From positions 1 to 44,486 of the forward strand of contig CAMBZB010000018.1 of NCBI GenBank assembly GCA_945872245.1: a stretch of DNA of 44,486 nucleotides. Reading direction: 5' to 3'. The stretch comes from Flavobacterium psychrophilum. Lineage in GTDB: Bacteria; Bacteroidota; Bacteroidia; Flavobacteriales; Flavobacteriaceae. Positions 35,462 through 44,486 of the stretch are shown in pieces. Every line of letters begins with the position of its first letter. Within the stretch, counting starts at the first letter, position 1. Below the pieces are notes generated by a model. The model had not been told where the DNA came from. It worked only from the letters and a program-made list of their open reading frames with translations, and did not search any database. The position numbers and the translations under genes were made by a program.

Positions 35462-36601
35462 ATGCGGATTTTACTCATTGGGGAATACAGTAGGTTACAC
35501 AATTCATTAAAAGAAGGCTTGTTAAAACTGGGTCATGAAGTACACATTGTAGCAAACAGTGATGGCTTCAAGCAATTCCCTGTCGATTATTCAATTGATT
35601 TTAAGTTTTGTAAAACCAAAATAATCAACATTCCAAGACAAATCATCTTCGGTTTATTTAACTATGATATTGCAAAATTAGAACAAGGTATTCGTTTTTT
35701 ATTTTTATCGAATCAATTCAAAAATTATGATGTAGTTCAATTTATTAATGAATCACCAATAAAAACGAATCCTTGTTTTGAAATTTTCTTGCTACGGAAA
35801 ATTTTTAAAAACAATAAAAAAGTGTTTGTTTTATCCTGTGGAGTAGATTATTTAACAATAAAATATAATTTAGAAAATAAATCCAAAAAATCCAGTTTAC
35901 AACCCTATTTTAAAAATCCAAAACTTAAAACAGAGTACCAAGCGGTTTTCCAGTATATCAAAAAAAGTCATATAAAATTGCATGATTTTGTTCTGGAAAA
36001 ATGCAACGGCATTATCGCTACGGACCTAGATTACACCGATGCTGTAAATTCGCATCCCAAAGGTCTGGGTTTGATTCCTTATCCCATTAACCATGAAAAA
36101 TTAGTTTACACGGAATTAAACAACATGAAAAAAACTGTTGTTTTTTTGGGTATTAATGAATGGTCTTACAATCAAAAAGGGATTTATTATTTCGAAAAAG
36201 CCCTCGAAATTATCGAACAGAAATACGGAAATATAATTGAAACTGTCATAGCCAAAACACTCCCTTATAACGAATACATTAACATTTATAACAAAGCACA
36301 TATCTTACTCGACCAAGCCTATGCATGTGACCAGGGTTATAACGCTTTAGAGGCAATGGCTAAAGGGAAAGTCGTTTTCACTGGAGCAGAAAATGAATTC
36401 ACAAAACATTATAATTTAACAGACCGAGTTGCTGTAAATGCTAAACCCGATGTGGAATACTTAGTTCAAGAATTATCCTATTTAATAGAAAATCCAAAAG
36501 AAATTATAGCCATGGGAAAACGTGCTAGGGCATTTGTCGAAAAAGAACATCACTACATTAAAATTGCCGAGCAATATTTGTCTATTTGGAACAAAAATTA
36601 A
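35462..36601 (+). CDS. Glycosyltransferase, GT-B type
   Basis: 379 residues. The opening MRILLIGEYSRLHNSLKEGLLKLGHEVHIV is the standard GT-B first strand and loop. A middle segment has DYTDAVNSHPKGLGLIPYPIN, and the donor domain contains DQAYACDQGYNALEAMAKGKVVFTG (about 281-305) with an acidic E-A-M motif in the place of the GT4 E-x7-E. Family 4 is likely but weaker than for the two neighbours. It lies alone on the plus strand: divergent to the GT4 unit on the left and convergent to the GT2 unit on the right, so it needs its own promoter. Confidence 0.7.
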   Translation: MRILLIGEYSRLHNSLKEGLLKLGHEVHIVANSDGFKQFPVDYSIDFKFCKTKIINIPRQIIFGLFNYDIAKLEQGIRFLFLSNQFKNYDVVQFINESPIKTNPCFEIFLLRKIFKNNKKVFVLSCGVDYLTIKYNLENKSKKSSLQPYFKNPKLKTEYQAVFQYIKKSHIKLHDFVLEKCNGIIATDLDYTDAVNSHPKGLGLIPYPINHEKLVYTELNNMKKTVVFLGINEWSYNQKGIYYFEKALEIIEQKYGNIIETVIAKTLPYNEYINIYNKAHILLDQAYACDQGYNALEAMAKGKVVFTGAENEFTKHYNLTDRVAVNAKPDVEYLVQELSYLIENPKEIIAMGKRARAFVEKEHHYIKIAEQYLSIWNKN

Positions 36602-36753
36602 ATACTTTAAATTAATATAAACAGGTACATTATTTAGATCATTCAAAATGGCAGTAGTCATAAATGAGGAAAAAACACTGAAATGTTTATTGTATAAAAA
36701 TCTTTGATTTCAAATATGATTTTATCTTCATTAAATATGAAGCTGAATTCAAC

Positions 36754-37773
36754 TCAATTGTTTTTTTGAATTTTATAACTGTTTTTATTAACCAAAAAAG
36801 AAAACAAAAACGGAGTTTTAAAAATCAATAATAAAAGCAAGTATTTTATTTTAAACAACCTAATTGCATCACAACTATTAGATAAATAAAATGAATTGCT
36901 AAAATGTGTTTTTCTGAAATTAGCTAAATAGTCAATAACATTTCCTTTTTCGGTTTCTGATATAAAATTATAGTGCTTCACCATACCAAGTAAATAAATA
37001 TATGAATGTAGCATAGCTTGCTTTATTTCAAGCACATACTTCATATCAAAATTATTCACCTTAAGAAAACCATACAAACGAAAGCTAGTGGTAAGTGCAT
37101 AAAAATTTTTGGTGCTAAAATTCTTAGTAATTGCCTGACTATTATCTTGCCTGTAATAAAAAGTACCCTCGCAAAAGGCTACTTTATTACTTTTAAAAAA
37201 AAGTATTCGACTTATCAATTCATCGGTATCAAAAGCATCTTCGAAAAAAAATTCATTCAATATCAAATTCGACTTGATAAGTGCAAACCCATGAATATTC
37301 CAATAAATTGATGCTTCACAAGCCTGTCTTCCATTTATAACTATCGAACGATTTCCATAGAACCCTTTGATTTTCTTATTATTGGGATTGTTCTCATAAT
37401 AATACTCCATATCAGGAACAATAGTTTCAGCTTGGGTTTCCTCATATCTTGAAACCATTTTTTGAATAAGATCTGGGGAAAAAATATCATCTTGTGAAGA
37501 ATAAAAAACAAAATCTCCTTTTATTTCTGGTTTGATAAAATTCCATGAAACAGAAACATTCCCTCCATTTTCTTTTTCAAAGACTCTAAATCGATTATCG
37601 AAATTGGCAAACGTATCCAAAATGGTCTTACTCCCGTCGCTAGAAGAATCATCGACTAACAAAACTTCAATGTTTTTATATGTTTGATTCTGAATAGAAA
37701 TTAGTGTCTCATTCAAATATTTTTCTCCATTAAAAACTGGAACAAAAATCGTTATTAGTATATTTTGAATCAT
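36754..37773 (-). CDS. Glycosyltransferase, family 2 type (second)
   Basis: 339 residues. GT-A fold: TIFVPVFNGEKYLNETLISIQNQTYKNIEVLLVDDSSSDGS (residues about 8-48) with the VDDSS nucleotide-binding motif, and FYSSQDDIF (about 91-99) in the place of the DxD. The C-terminal 60 residues are hydrophobic and Lys-rich, possibly a membrane-associating end. It follows the flippase gene by 4 nt and ends the operon that starts with the FemAB-like acyltransferase gene (41092 downward). Donor not evident. Confidence 0.88.
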   Translation of the reverse strand: MIQNILITIFVPVFNGEKYLNETLISIQNQTYKNIEVLLVDDSSSDGSKTILDTFANFDNRFRVFEKENGGNVSVSWNFIKPEIKGDFVFYSSQDDIFSPDLIQKMVSRYEETQAETIVPDMEYYYENNPNNKKIKGFYGNRSIVINGRQACEASIYWNIHGFALIKSNLILNEFFFEDAFDTDELISRILFFKSNKVAFCEGTFYYRQDNSQAITKNFSTKNFYALTTSFRLYGFLKVNNFDMKYVLEIKQAMLHSYIYLLGMVKHYNFISETEKGNVIDYLANFRKTHFSNSFYLSNSCDAIRLFKIKYLLLLLIFKTPFLFSFLVNKNSYKIQKNN

Positions 37774-37777
37774 ACCA

Positions 37778-39052
37778 TTACAATAAATATTTTCTAAAAT
37801 AAATTCCTAATCCTAAAAAATAAACTACATTTTCAATTGCTTGACCAATGACGACCCCTTCTAATCCGTAATTTTTTATACAAAAGATACTGGCTAAATA
37901 CAAAAAAAGAATTGCAGAAACTTCTACTATGACAAAATGTAAAATTCTTTTTTGAGCCATTAACAAAAATCCTAAAACCATGCCACAAACCTTAAAAACA
38001 TCTCCAATTAATTGCCAAAAAAACAATTCAGAAACGGGTAAAAATTCTGTTGTAAATAAAATTTCAATTATCAGAAATCTTAAAAAATAAACAAAAAGTG
38101 CTCCAATAATAAACACTGGAAGAATAAATTTATAATAACTCCAAATTACTTTATTAACCTCAGCAACACCATTCGATTTTATTAGTTTTGGATAAAAATA
38201 AACACTAACGATAGTACTCACAAACATTAAATACAAGGTTGAAATCCGGGTCATTCCCTCCCAAAAACCAGATTCATTTAGCCCGACAGTAGCAATCAAA
38301 TAATTTCTAATTTGCAAATAAAAATAAGGACTTAGAATTGTAGTCGGTAAAATCATTAGTGAAAAACTGATTAAATTTTTGAAAATTTTTGAGTCAAATT
38401 CACTAAAATTCAATCGTTTCCATATTTGGACTTTTTTTGGCAACCAATAAATTGAAGAAAAAACAGAAACAACTGGAATAAGGATTACCGATATAAAGGC
38501 TCCCATCGTTTTTAAATTGTATACCAAGACAATCGAAAGCAAAACACTCAATACATTACTAATAATATTGATTAGTATTACTTTTTTGTATCCTCCTAGA
38601 CCATTAATAACCGATACCAACAATATAGAAATAACGTTCCAAGGCAAAACAACAGCCACTAACTTAAAGATGGATGTGTATTGTAGATTTTTTTCGAGAA
38701 ATTTATAGCAAAAATAATCTGAAAATATAAAAACTATTATACTCAAAAAAGAAGCTAATAGCAGAAAGCACAACAATACTGTTGTAATTGTTTTTTCTAA
38801 TTCTCTTTTGTTATTTTCACTCTCCCCGACATATTTTACGATACCACCTTGAAATCCCAAAGTTGCAATCCCTTCTAATGAGGTTATAAAATTTCGAAGA
38901 TTTCCCAACAATCCCATGCCACTTGGCCCTACAAAAACGGCCAATAATTTTGAGGTAACTAAGCTTGTTCCCATTCTCAACACAACACTCAAACTATTTA
39001 AAGATGAGATTTTAAATAGGTCTGTTTGGCTTATGTCTTTTAGGAATTTCAA
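37778..39052 (-). CDS. Wzx-like polysaccharide flippase
   Basis: 424 residues and about 12 hydrophobic segments, most with Phe, Ile and Leu rich stretches, as in the MOP superfamily of O-antigen/lipid-linked oligosaccharide flippases. N-terminal SSLNSLSVVLRMGTSLVTSKLLAVFVGPSGMGLLGNLRNF resembles the O-antigen translocase N-terminus (membrane helix 1 and the conserved Gly-rich loop). It would move the undecaprenyl-linked glycan across the inner membrane. It starts 1 nt after the aminotransferase gene and ends 4 nt before the GT2 gene. No Wzy polymerase or O-antigen ligase is in the window. Confidence 0.87.
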   Translation of the reverse strand: MKFLKDISQTDLFKISSLNSLSVVLRMGTSLVTSKLLAVFVGPSGMGLLGNLRNFITSLEGIATLGFQGGIVKYVGESENNKRELEKTITTVLLCFLLLASFLSIIVFIFSDYFCYKFLEKNLQYTSIFKLVAVVLPWNVISILLVSVINGLGGYKKVILINIISNVLSVLLSIVLVYNLKTMGAFISVILIPVVSVFSSIYWLPKKVQIWKRLNFSEFDSKIFKNLISFSLMILPTTILSPYFYLQIRNYLIATVGLNESGFWEGMTRISTLYLMFVSTIVSVYFYPKLIKSNGVAEVNKVIWSYYKFILPVFIIGALFVYFLRFLIIEILFTTEFLPVSELFFWQLIGDVFKVCGMVLGFLLMAQKRILHFVIVEVSAILFLYLASIFCIKNYGLEGVVIGQAIENVVYFLGLGIYFRKYLL

Positions 39053-39053
39053 A

Positions 39054-40151
39054 TTAATATTTATTTATAATTGAAATCACGAAACTCACCTCATCATCCT
39101 TCATAATAGGACTCATTGGCAAACTCAAAACTTCATCATGAATTTTTTCGGTAACTGAGAAGGTTAAATCGTTCCAATTTGAAAAAGCTTTTTGCTTGTG
39201 AGGAGGAATAGGATAATGAATCATGGTTTGTATCCCGTTTTTCAATAAATACTGTTGTAATTCCTCTCTATTTTCAGTTCTAATGACAAATAAATGAAAA
39301 ACATGATTATCTGATAAATCCCAAAAAGGCAAAATTATTTTGTCATTTTTGACACCTACTAAATATCGCTTGGCAATGGCTTTCCTTGCATTATTTCCCG
39401 CATCTAAATGAGGTAATTTCACATTCAAAAAAGCAGCTTGTAATTCATCCAATCTTGAATTCATTCCAATATAATCTGTGTAATACTTTTTTTCGGAGCC
39501 GTAATTACGCAACGATTGAATGATTTGTGCCAATTCAGCATCATTTGTGGTGACCGCTCCTCCATCCCCAAGAGCTCCCAAGTTTTTTCCTGGATAAAAA
39601 CTAAAGGCTGCAGCATTAGATAGATTCCCTGCTTTTCTATAGTCTGAAACAGCACCATGAGCTTGTGCAGCATCTTCTATTACAATTAAATTATTTTGAA
39701 TGGCAATTTTATTTATTTTATCCATTTCGGCCAATTGACCGTAAAGATGAACCACGAGAATTGCTTTGGTTTTGGATGTGATTTTTTCTGAAATTAAATC
39801 GGGATTGATATTGTAGGTTTCTATCTTTGGCTCGACCAGAACCGGAATCAAATCAGCTTGTAAAATAGCGAGAATAGTGGCGATGTATGTATTGGCAGGA
39901 ACAATTACTTCATCCCCTTTTTGCAGTTTTCCCAATTGAATATATCCTTTAAAAATCAAGACTAGGGCATCAAAACCATTCCCAACTCCAATGCAGTGTT
40001 TTGTTCCGCAATAGTCGGCAAAGTTGACTTCGAAAGTAGTCACTTCTTTTCCCAAAATATACCACGAACTATCTAAAACTGATTTCAGTTTTTCTTGAAA
40101 AGTAGCCTCATAGGGTTCATTTATTTTATTTAAATCTAAAAATGAAATCAT
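39054..40151 (-). CDS. DegT/DnrJ/EryC1 sugar aminotransferase (FdtB/QdtB-like)
   Basis: 365 residues, PLP-dependent nucleotide-sugar aminotransferase. The Schiff-base lysine is K189 within [16 protein letters not shown], a segment typical of FdtB and Qdt[10 protein letters not shown] (158-166), HLYGQL (135-140) and the C-terminal [12 protein letters not shown] are further family marks. It should put the 3-amino group on the keto sugar made by the FdtA-like enzyme, giving dTDP-3-amino-3,6-dideoxyhexose. It overlaps the preceding acyltransferase gene by 4 nt and is followed after 1 nt by the flippase gene. Confidence 0.9.
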   Translation of the reverse strand: MISFLDLNKINEPYEATFQEKLKSVLDSSWYILGKEVTTFEVNFADYCGTKHCIGVGNGFDALVLIFKGYIQLGKLQKGDEVIVPANTYIATILAILQADLIPVLVEPKIETYNINPDLISEKITSKTKAILVVHLYGQLAEMDKINKIAIQNNLIVIEDAAQAHGAVSDYRKAGNLSNAAAFSFYPGKNLGALGDGGAVTTNDAELAQIIQSLRNYGSEKKYYTDYIGMNSRLDELQAAFLNVKLPHLDAGNNARKAIAKRYLVGVKNDKIILPFWDLSDNHVFHLFVIRTENREELQQYLLKNGIQTMIHYPIPPHKQKAFSNWNDLTFSVTEKIHDEVLSLPMSPIMKDDEVSFVISIINKY

Positions 40152-41092
40152 AACAACTCAATTTTAAATACATCCTGAAGATATACCGAACATCCCAATT
40201 CTTCTTTTTGTTTCAATAAGCCTTTATTATAAAAGTCTCCATCATCAACAATACCCATATCAAAAAAAGAATACTCAAATGAATATTCGTTAATCAGTTT
40301 TATAAATAAAAAATCAAGTACTCTAACCGATTCCCCTTTAAGTGATGTGGCCCCATATTGGGATTTCACAACCTTTTTAGAAATAAAAAGGGTTATTCCA
40401 GCCACAATTTCCCCTTCATAATAGGCATTAAATTGTTTTATGTTTTCTGGAAAACTCGTTTTTAATTGGTTAATTTCTTCTAAAGAATGAACAGGCTTGG
40501 TTTGATATTTTTCTTCTAACCTTGGAATTAATATTTGATTCCAAAACAAATTGCAGTCCACAGCCTCCTCGATTGAAATACCAAGTTTTGAAACCCTTCT
40601 ATAATGCTTCAATTTACTTTTGGAAATTCGCAAGGGCTTACTATAATCAATGACTAAATTCATACTTCGTTTCATTAAACTTGCCTTGTTTTGAAACAAA
40701 AAATAGTTAAGTTCATTTGAAACTCTTGATTGATAAAAGTCAAGGATTGGTTTCAAAATAAAATTATTCATCTTGTTTTCTTTAAAGAAAGTCAATATAG
40801 ATTCAAAAACGGTTTCAATCAACTCTACTTTGACATCTTCCAAACAAACCAACCCTCCAAATGTCAATCCCTGATGGGAAAAAACTTGATTATCAACTAC
40901 ATTAGCCGGAAGAACTCCTACCCATTTTTCATCATTCAAGACAATTAAGGAATAGTCCTCGAATCGATCCTTATGGTATTCCATAAAATCACGATGAAAC
41001 AAAAAAGTTGCATTTTTAGCTTGTGCTATAAATGCATTCCATTTTTCGTAATCGTTTTCATGATATTTTTGGACAGAGTAGTTTTTCACCAT
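40148..41092 (-). CDS. GNAT/FemAB-like acyltransferase
   Basis: 314 residues. Tandem GNAT-like folds are suggested: an N-terminal part with [27 protein letters not shown] and a C-terminal part with [27 protein letters not shown] and [24 protein letters not shown], the last resembling the acceptor end of FemAB-type transferases. Its position, overlapping the FdtB-like aminotransferase gene by 4 nt, suggests N-acylation of the new 3-amino group. That would replace the left-handed beta-helix acetyltransferase (FdtC/QdtC) used in known pathways; this is inference. Acyl donor unknown. Confidence 0.7.
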   Translation of the reverse strand: MVKNYSVQKYHENDYEKWNAFIAQAKNATFLFHRDFMEYHKDRFEDYSLIVLNDEKWVGVLPANVVDNQVFSHQGLTFGGLVCLEDVKVELIETVFESILTFFKENKMNNFILKPILDFYQSRVSNELNYFLFQNKASLMKRSMNLVIDYSKPLRISKSKLKHYRRVSKLGISIEEAVDCNLFWNQILIPRLEEKYQTKPVHSLEEINQLKTSFPENIKQFNAYYEGEIVAGITLFISKKVVKSQYGATSLKGESVRVLDFLFIKLINEYSFEYSFFDMGIVDDGDFYNKGLLKQKEELGCSVYLQDVFKIELL

Positions 41093-41190
41093 TCAATTTT
41101 AACTTTGTGAAATTAAGCATTTTTTATTTATATCCTAAAACTGACAAATACAATTAACAATTCCATGCAAATTAAACTACAAAACCTTTG

Positions 41191-41198
41191 TAACTTTG
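41191..41198 (+). promoter_or_regulatory. -7 box upstream of the RNA methyltransferase
   Basis: TAACTTTG, exact TAnnTTTG, 27 nt before the ATG at 41226. The identical octamer occurs again at 41100-41107. No TTG at the usual distance upstream of 41191. Confidence 0.45.
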
Positions 41199-41225
41199 AG
41201 ACCTCGTAACCATTTTTCGCTCAAA

Positions 41226-42014
41226 ATGAAACAAATCACTTCGGTCCAAAATCCATTCATAAAATCATTGGGTTTATTACAAGAAAAAGCAAAAGCACGG
41301 AAGGATTCGGGAACTTTTTTAATAGAAGGGAAGCGCGAAATATCTTTGGCCATCAAGGGTGGATATGAAATGGAGACGATTTTATTTTTGCCGGAATTAA
41401 TTTCGGAATTTGAAATATCAAGACTGACCAAGAAATCAATTGAGTTAATAGAGATCTCCAAAGAAGTATACCAAAAGCTAGCCTATCGCGATACTACCGA
41501 AGGAATTTTAGCCGTGGCCAAAACCAAATCCTTGCAATTATCTGATTTAAAATTATCCGAAAATCCATTAATTTTGGTTGCCGAAGCCCCTGAAAAACCG
41601 GGAAACGTTGGTGCTTTACTCCGCACTGCTGATGCCGCAAATCTTGATGCCGTGATTATTGCTAATCCAAAAAGTGATTTATTCAATCCAAATATCGTTC
41701 GATCCAGCGTTGGCTGTTTGTTTACCAATCAAATTGCGACAGGAACTTCAAGTGAAATTATTGCTTTTCTAAAAGACAGAAAAATCAATATTTACTGTGC
41801 CACTTTACAAAATTCAACTTGGTACCATACCCAAGATTATACAACTCCAACCGCCTTGGTTGTTGGCACGGAGGCAACGGGCTTGACAGAGGAATGGCGA
41901 AACGCAGCCACGCAAAATATCATTATCCCAATGCAAGGCGAAATCGACAGTATGAATGTTTCGGTTGCGGCGGCCATCTTAATTTTTGAAGCCAAAAGAC
42001 AAAGAGGGTTTTAG
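41226..42014 (+). CDS. SpoU/TrmH-family RNA 2'-O-methyltransferase
   Basis: Start ATG 41226 (MKQITSVQNPFIKSLGLL) is preferred over the TTG at 41196; this gives 262 residues. N-terminal RNA-binding substrate domain with KDSGTFLIEGKREI, then the SPOUT knot: LVAEAPEKPGNVGALLRTADAANLDAVI (motif 1, with its N-x-x-A-x-x-R), VVGTEATGLT (motif 2) and PMQGEIDSMNVSVAAAI (motif 3). These bind S-adenosylmethionine. Family members modify ribose 2'-OH in rRNA or tRNA; whether this is an RlmB-like or TsnR-like enzyme cannot be told. It precedes the rsh gene by 74 nt and may share transcription. Confidence 0.9.
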   Translation: MKQITSVQNPFIKSLGLLQEKAKARKDSGTFLIEGKREISLAIKGGYEMETILFLPELISEFEISRLTKKSIELIEISKEVYQKLAYRDTTEGILAVAKTKSLQLSDLKLSENPLILVAEAPEKPGNVGALLRTADAANLDAVIIANPKSDLFNPNIVRSSVGCLFTNQIATGTSSEIIAFLKDRKINIYCATLQNSTWYHTQDYTTPTALVVGTEATGLTEEWRNAATQNIIIPMQGEIDSMNVSVAAAILIFEAKRQRGF

Positions 42015-42088
42015 ATTTGGGATTTATAAATTATAAAATTGTACAATTGAAAACTAATTTCTATTTTTAGAGATTGAATTCCCCCTTT

Positions 42089-44308
42089 ATGTTAGAAATA
42101 GATTTTGAAAAAGAAAACAAGGCAATACTTCAAGAATACAAAGAGTTGCTTCGCATCAGTTACCAAACCTTAACTGCCGAAGATAAAAAACTGATTCGCA
42201 AGGCTTTTGACGTCGCGGTAGATGCCCACAAAGACCAACGAAGAAAATCAGGTGAAGCTTATATTTTCCATCCCATTGCCGTAGCAAAAATTGTCGCCTC
42301 AGAAATTGGTTTGGGTGCCACCGCAATTGCAGCAGCATTAATGCATGATGTTGTCGAAGACACCCCAATAACTGTTGAAGACATCGAACGAATGTTTAAT
42401 CCAAAAGTTGCCCAATTGGTAGAGGGATTAACAAAAATTTCGAAAGTTCAAAAGGAAATGAATGTGTCGATGCAAGCAGAGAATTTTCGCAAAATGATTC
42501 TTACATTAAATGATGACGTTCGTGTTATCCTGATAAAAATAGCCGATAGATTGCATAATATGCAAACGATGGATTCCATGGAAGCTTCTAAGCAAGTGAA
42601 GCTTGCCTCTGAAACACTATACATTTATGCCCCGCTAGCGCACCGATTAGGCCTATATAAAATAAAAAATAAACTAGAAGATTTAGGTTTAAAGTATACT
42701 GAACCAGAAGTTTACAATGAAATTCTAGGCAAGATAAAAGAAACCAAAGAAGAACAAGATGCCTATATCGAAACCATTTCGAATGTTCTTATAAAAACTT
42801 TAGATGCCGAAGGAATAGATTACATTATAAAAGGCCGTCCAAAATCGATCTATTCCATTCGAAGAAAAATGTTATCCCAAGGGGTAAGCTTCGATGAAGT
42901 ATTTGACAAATTTGCCCTACGAATTGTATATAAATCAACTCCACATGAGGAAAAATTCTTAGCTTGGAAAATATATTCAATTGTAACGGATCATTATAGA
43001 CCAAGCCCAAGCCGACTCCGCGATTGGATTTCATCACCAAAATCTACGGGTTACGAAGCCTTACACATAACAGTTATGGGACCCAAAGGGCGTTGGGTTG
43101 AAGTACAAGTGCGAAGCGAACGGATGGATGAAATTGCCGAAAAAGGATATGCCGCACATTACAAATATAAAAATGGAGATTCTGAGGAAGGCGGCTTAGA
43201 TGCCTGGCTGAATTTACTGAAGGAAGCTTTAGAGAATTCAGAAACCAATGCAGTTGATTTTGTGGAAGATTTTAAGATGAATCTCTACTCAAAAGAAATC
43301 TATGTCTTTACACCAAAAGGAGAAATAAAATCATTGCCCAAAGGTGCCACCTCCTTAGACTTTGCCTTCAGCATTCACTCCGAAGTAGGAATTAGAACGA
43401 GAGGTACCCGTGTCAACGGAAAATTGGTACCCTTAAATCACGAGTTAAAAAGTGGTGACCAAATTGAGATTATTACCTCGCAATATCAAAAACCAACCAT
43501 CAACTGGCTTGATTACGTAACCACTTCGAGAGCGAAAAATAAAATAAAAAATGTTCTCAACGAAAACACCAAAAAAATTGCCGAGGAAGGAAAAGAAATA
43601 TTGACTCGAAAACTTAAACATTTAAAAATTACCTTAAGCGAATCGGTTGTTAATGAATTGGTCAATTTTTTTAAACTAAAAACTAGTTTAGATTTATTTT
43701 ACCGTGTGGGTATTGGAGCAATTGAGAACCAACAATTAAAAGACTACGCAACGCAAAAAAGCAATACTTTTATTAATTTTTTCAAGAGCAAAATCAAGCG
43801 TTCCCCAAGTACTGCTAATGAAGACATTCATAAACAAGTCCTCAGCAGTAATTATGATATGCTAGTTTTTGGCGCAGACCATGATAAATTAGACTATAAA
43901 TTATCCTCTTGTTGCAACCCAATCCCTGGGGATGAAGTTTTTGGTTTTATAACCATAAATGAGGGTATCAAAGTACACAAAAAAGATTGCCCTAACGCCA
44001 TAAGCCTCCAATCCAATTATGCCTATCGAATTATTCTTGCCAAATGGATTGACTCTTCACAACAAGAATTTAAGGCTATTTTACACATCACCGGAATGGA
44101 TACCTTGGGACTTACAAATAAACTTACCAAAGTAATTTCGGACAATATGAATGTCAACATTCAAAGTATCTCTTTAAGCGGAGAAGCGGGAATATTTAAT
44201 GGCCAAATTTCTGTCATCGTTCAAAACAATATTATTTTGAAGAGACTAATCGATAATATCAAAAAAATTGACGGCATCGATAAAGTAACCCGAGAATATA
44301 AAAATTAA
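42089..44308 (+). CDS. rsh: Bifunctional (p)ppGpp synthetase/hydrolase (RelA/SpoT homologue)
   Basis: Makes and degrades the stringent-response alarmone. Start ATG 42089 (MLEIDFEKE) rather than the TTG at 42074, giving 739 residues. Order: HD hydrolase domain with HPIAVAKIV and HDVVED (about 86-91) plus KIADRLHNMQT; synthetase domain with GRPKSIYSIRRKM, FDKFALRIVY and GYEALHITV; TGS with YVFTPKGEIKSLPKGATSLDFAF; a zinc-finger-like/helical part with SSCCNPIPGDEVFGF and HKKDCPNA; C-terminal ACT domain. Both catalytic halves appear intact, as expected for the single long RSH of Bacteroidota. It is followed by a Fur-family gene. Confidence 0.95.
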   Translation: MLEIDFEKENKAILQEYKELLRISYQTLTAEDKKLIRKAFDVAVDAHKDQRRKSGEAYIFHPIAVAKIVASEIGLGATAIAAALMHDVVEDTPITVEDIERMFNPKVAQLVEGLTKISKVQKEMNVSMQAENFRKMILTLNDDVRVILIKIADRLHNMQTMDSMEASKQVKLASETLYIYAPLAHRLGLYKIKNKLEDLGLKYTEPEVYNEILGKIKETKEEQDAYIETISNVLIKTLDAEGIDYIIKGRPKSIYSIRRKMLSQGVSFDEVFDKFALRIVYKSTPHEEKFLAWKIYSIVTDHYRPSPSRLRDWISSPKSTGYEALHITVMGPKGRWVEVQVRSERMDEIAEKGYAAHYKYKNGDSEEGGLDAWLNLLKEALENSETNAVDFVEDFKMNLYSKEIYVFTPKGEIKSLPKGATSLDFAFSIHSEVGIRTRGTRVNGKLVPLNHELKSGDQIEIITSQYQKPTINWLDYVTTSRAKNKIKNVLNENTKKIAEEGKEILTRKLKHLKITLSESVVNELVNFFKLKTSLDLFYRVGIGAIENQQLKDYATQKSNTFINFFKSKIKRSPSTANEDIHKQVLSSNYDMLVFGADHDKLDYKLSSCCNPIPGDEVFGFITINEGIKVHKKDCPNAISLQSNYAYRIILAKWIDSSQQEFKAILHITGMDTLGLTNKLTKVISDNMNVNIQSISLSGEAGIFNGQISVIVQNNIILKRLIDNIKKIDGIDKVTREYKN

Positions 44309-44391
44309 GAAATGAGTATAAATATTGGGAGGTTATTAGTTTAGATTTTAAACTTTTAAACCCTTAAATTTTTAAACTGAAAAATAAAATT

Positions 44392-44399
44392 TATCTTTG
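44392..44399 (+). promoter_or_regulatory. -7 box overlapping the start of the Fur-like gene
   Basis: TATCTTTG, exact TAnnTTTG, ending only 6 nt before the ATG at 44406. In Bacteroidota promoters the start of transcription is about 7 nt after this box, so the mRNA may begin at or near the initiation codon. Confidence 0.5.
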
Positions 44400-44405
44400 C
44401 CGAAT

Positions 44406-44486
44406 ATGACACTCATCTCAACGGATAATAGTAAAAATCAAGAAATTGTAAAAAACGTTTTTACACTATATCTTGAAAAAAAAGGA
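44406..44486 (+). CDS. fur: Fur-family metal-responsive repressor, N-terminal part (cut by window end)
   Basis: Only 27 codons are present and the frame is open to the window edge. The segment IVKNVFTLYLEKKG is like the beginning of flavobacterial Fur proteins, where it precedes GHRKTPERxAIL. Fur represses iron uptake genes when bound to Fe2+, as a DNA-binding dimer; PerR or Zur are possible alternatives in the same family. The zinc and iron sites lie outside the window. Assignment is tentative. Confidence 0.55.
   Translation, partial: MTLISTDNSKNQEIVKNVFTLYLEKKG

Noticed and set aside
35425..35502. Longer N-terminus of the second GT4
   Set aside because: It would extend over the start of the divergent glycosyltransferase gene and over the -7 box; MISADN at 35424 starts the fold.
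36602..36753. Terminator between converging glycosyltransferase genes
   Set aside because: Only a 6-bp AT-rich stem (cttcat/atgaag) was found and no T run on either side.
42074..42088. TTG start of the RelA/SpoT homologue
   Set aside because: ATG five codons later is more likely and nothing upstream looks conserved.

Overview
The window looks like chromosomal DNA of a Flavobacterium-type member of the Bacteroidota. It is AT-rich, uses Bacteroidota-style promoters (TAnnTTTG -7 boxes, some with TTG about 19-20 nt upstream), has hardly any Shine-Dalgarno sites, and carries a fused SecDF, a type IX secretion type B C-terminal domain protein and a GatB-AspRS fusion. No tRNA, rRNA, CRISPR array, prophage or complete insertion sequence was seen.

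Layout. (1) 1-8.5 kb, housekeeping: valS on the minus strand, then on the plus strand a DUF1573 protein, a class I/II aminotransferase, and folE-cysS-yidD-lgt in close succession. (2) 8.5-12.8 kb, minus strand, cell surface: a 1034-residue repeat protein with a type B CTD, a decayed N-terminal fragment of another secreted protein directly upstream of it, and a PagL-like lipid A deacylase candidate. (3) 12.8-24.3 kb, minus strand core genes, several separated by clear terminators: secDF, mdh, gyrB, and the tight operon gatC-gatA-gatB/aspS. (4) 24.3-31.1 kb, minus strand: a 514-base spacer with two REP-like palindromes, a small lipoprotein, a Gre-factor-like protein, and a pair made of a beta-barrel protein and a large TPR protein separated by a near-perfect long inverted repeat. 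(5) 31.2-41.1 kb: ftsE, translationally coupled to a glycosyltransferase, followed by a visibly more AT-rich surface-glycan locus. The locus holds five glycosyltransferases in all, an FdtA-like ketoisomerase, an FdtB-like aminotransferase, a Wzx-like flippase and a GNAT/FemAB-like acyltransferase. (6) 41.2-44.5 kb, plus strand: a SpoU/TrmH RNA methyltransferase, a bifunctional RelA/SpoT homologue, and the first 27 codons of a probable Fur-family regulator cut by the window edge.

How the genes fit together. The glycan genes can be read as synthesis of a dTDP-3-amino-3,6-dideoxyhexose (ketoisomerase, then aminotransferase, then a possible N-acyl transfer), its assembly with other sugars, and flipping of the lipid-linked product. 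No polymerase or rmlA/B genes are in the window. GatC, GatA and GatB-AspRS could form a covalently tethered charging and amidation machine, and the AspRS part carries a His at a position linked to non-discriminating enzymes. This is the most interesting system here, although I recall that such fusions are annotated in other Flavobacteriaceae. Other notable points are a four-unit heptamer repeat inside valS, the mobile-looking palindromes, and the decayed surface-protein fragment.
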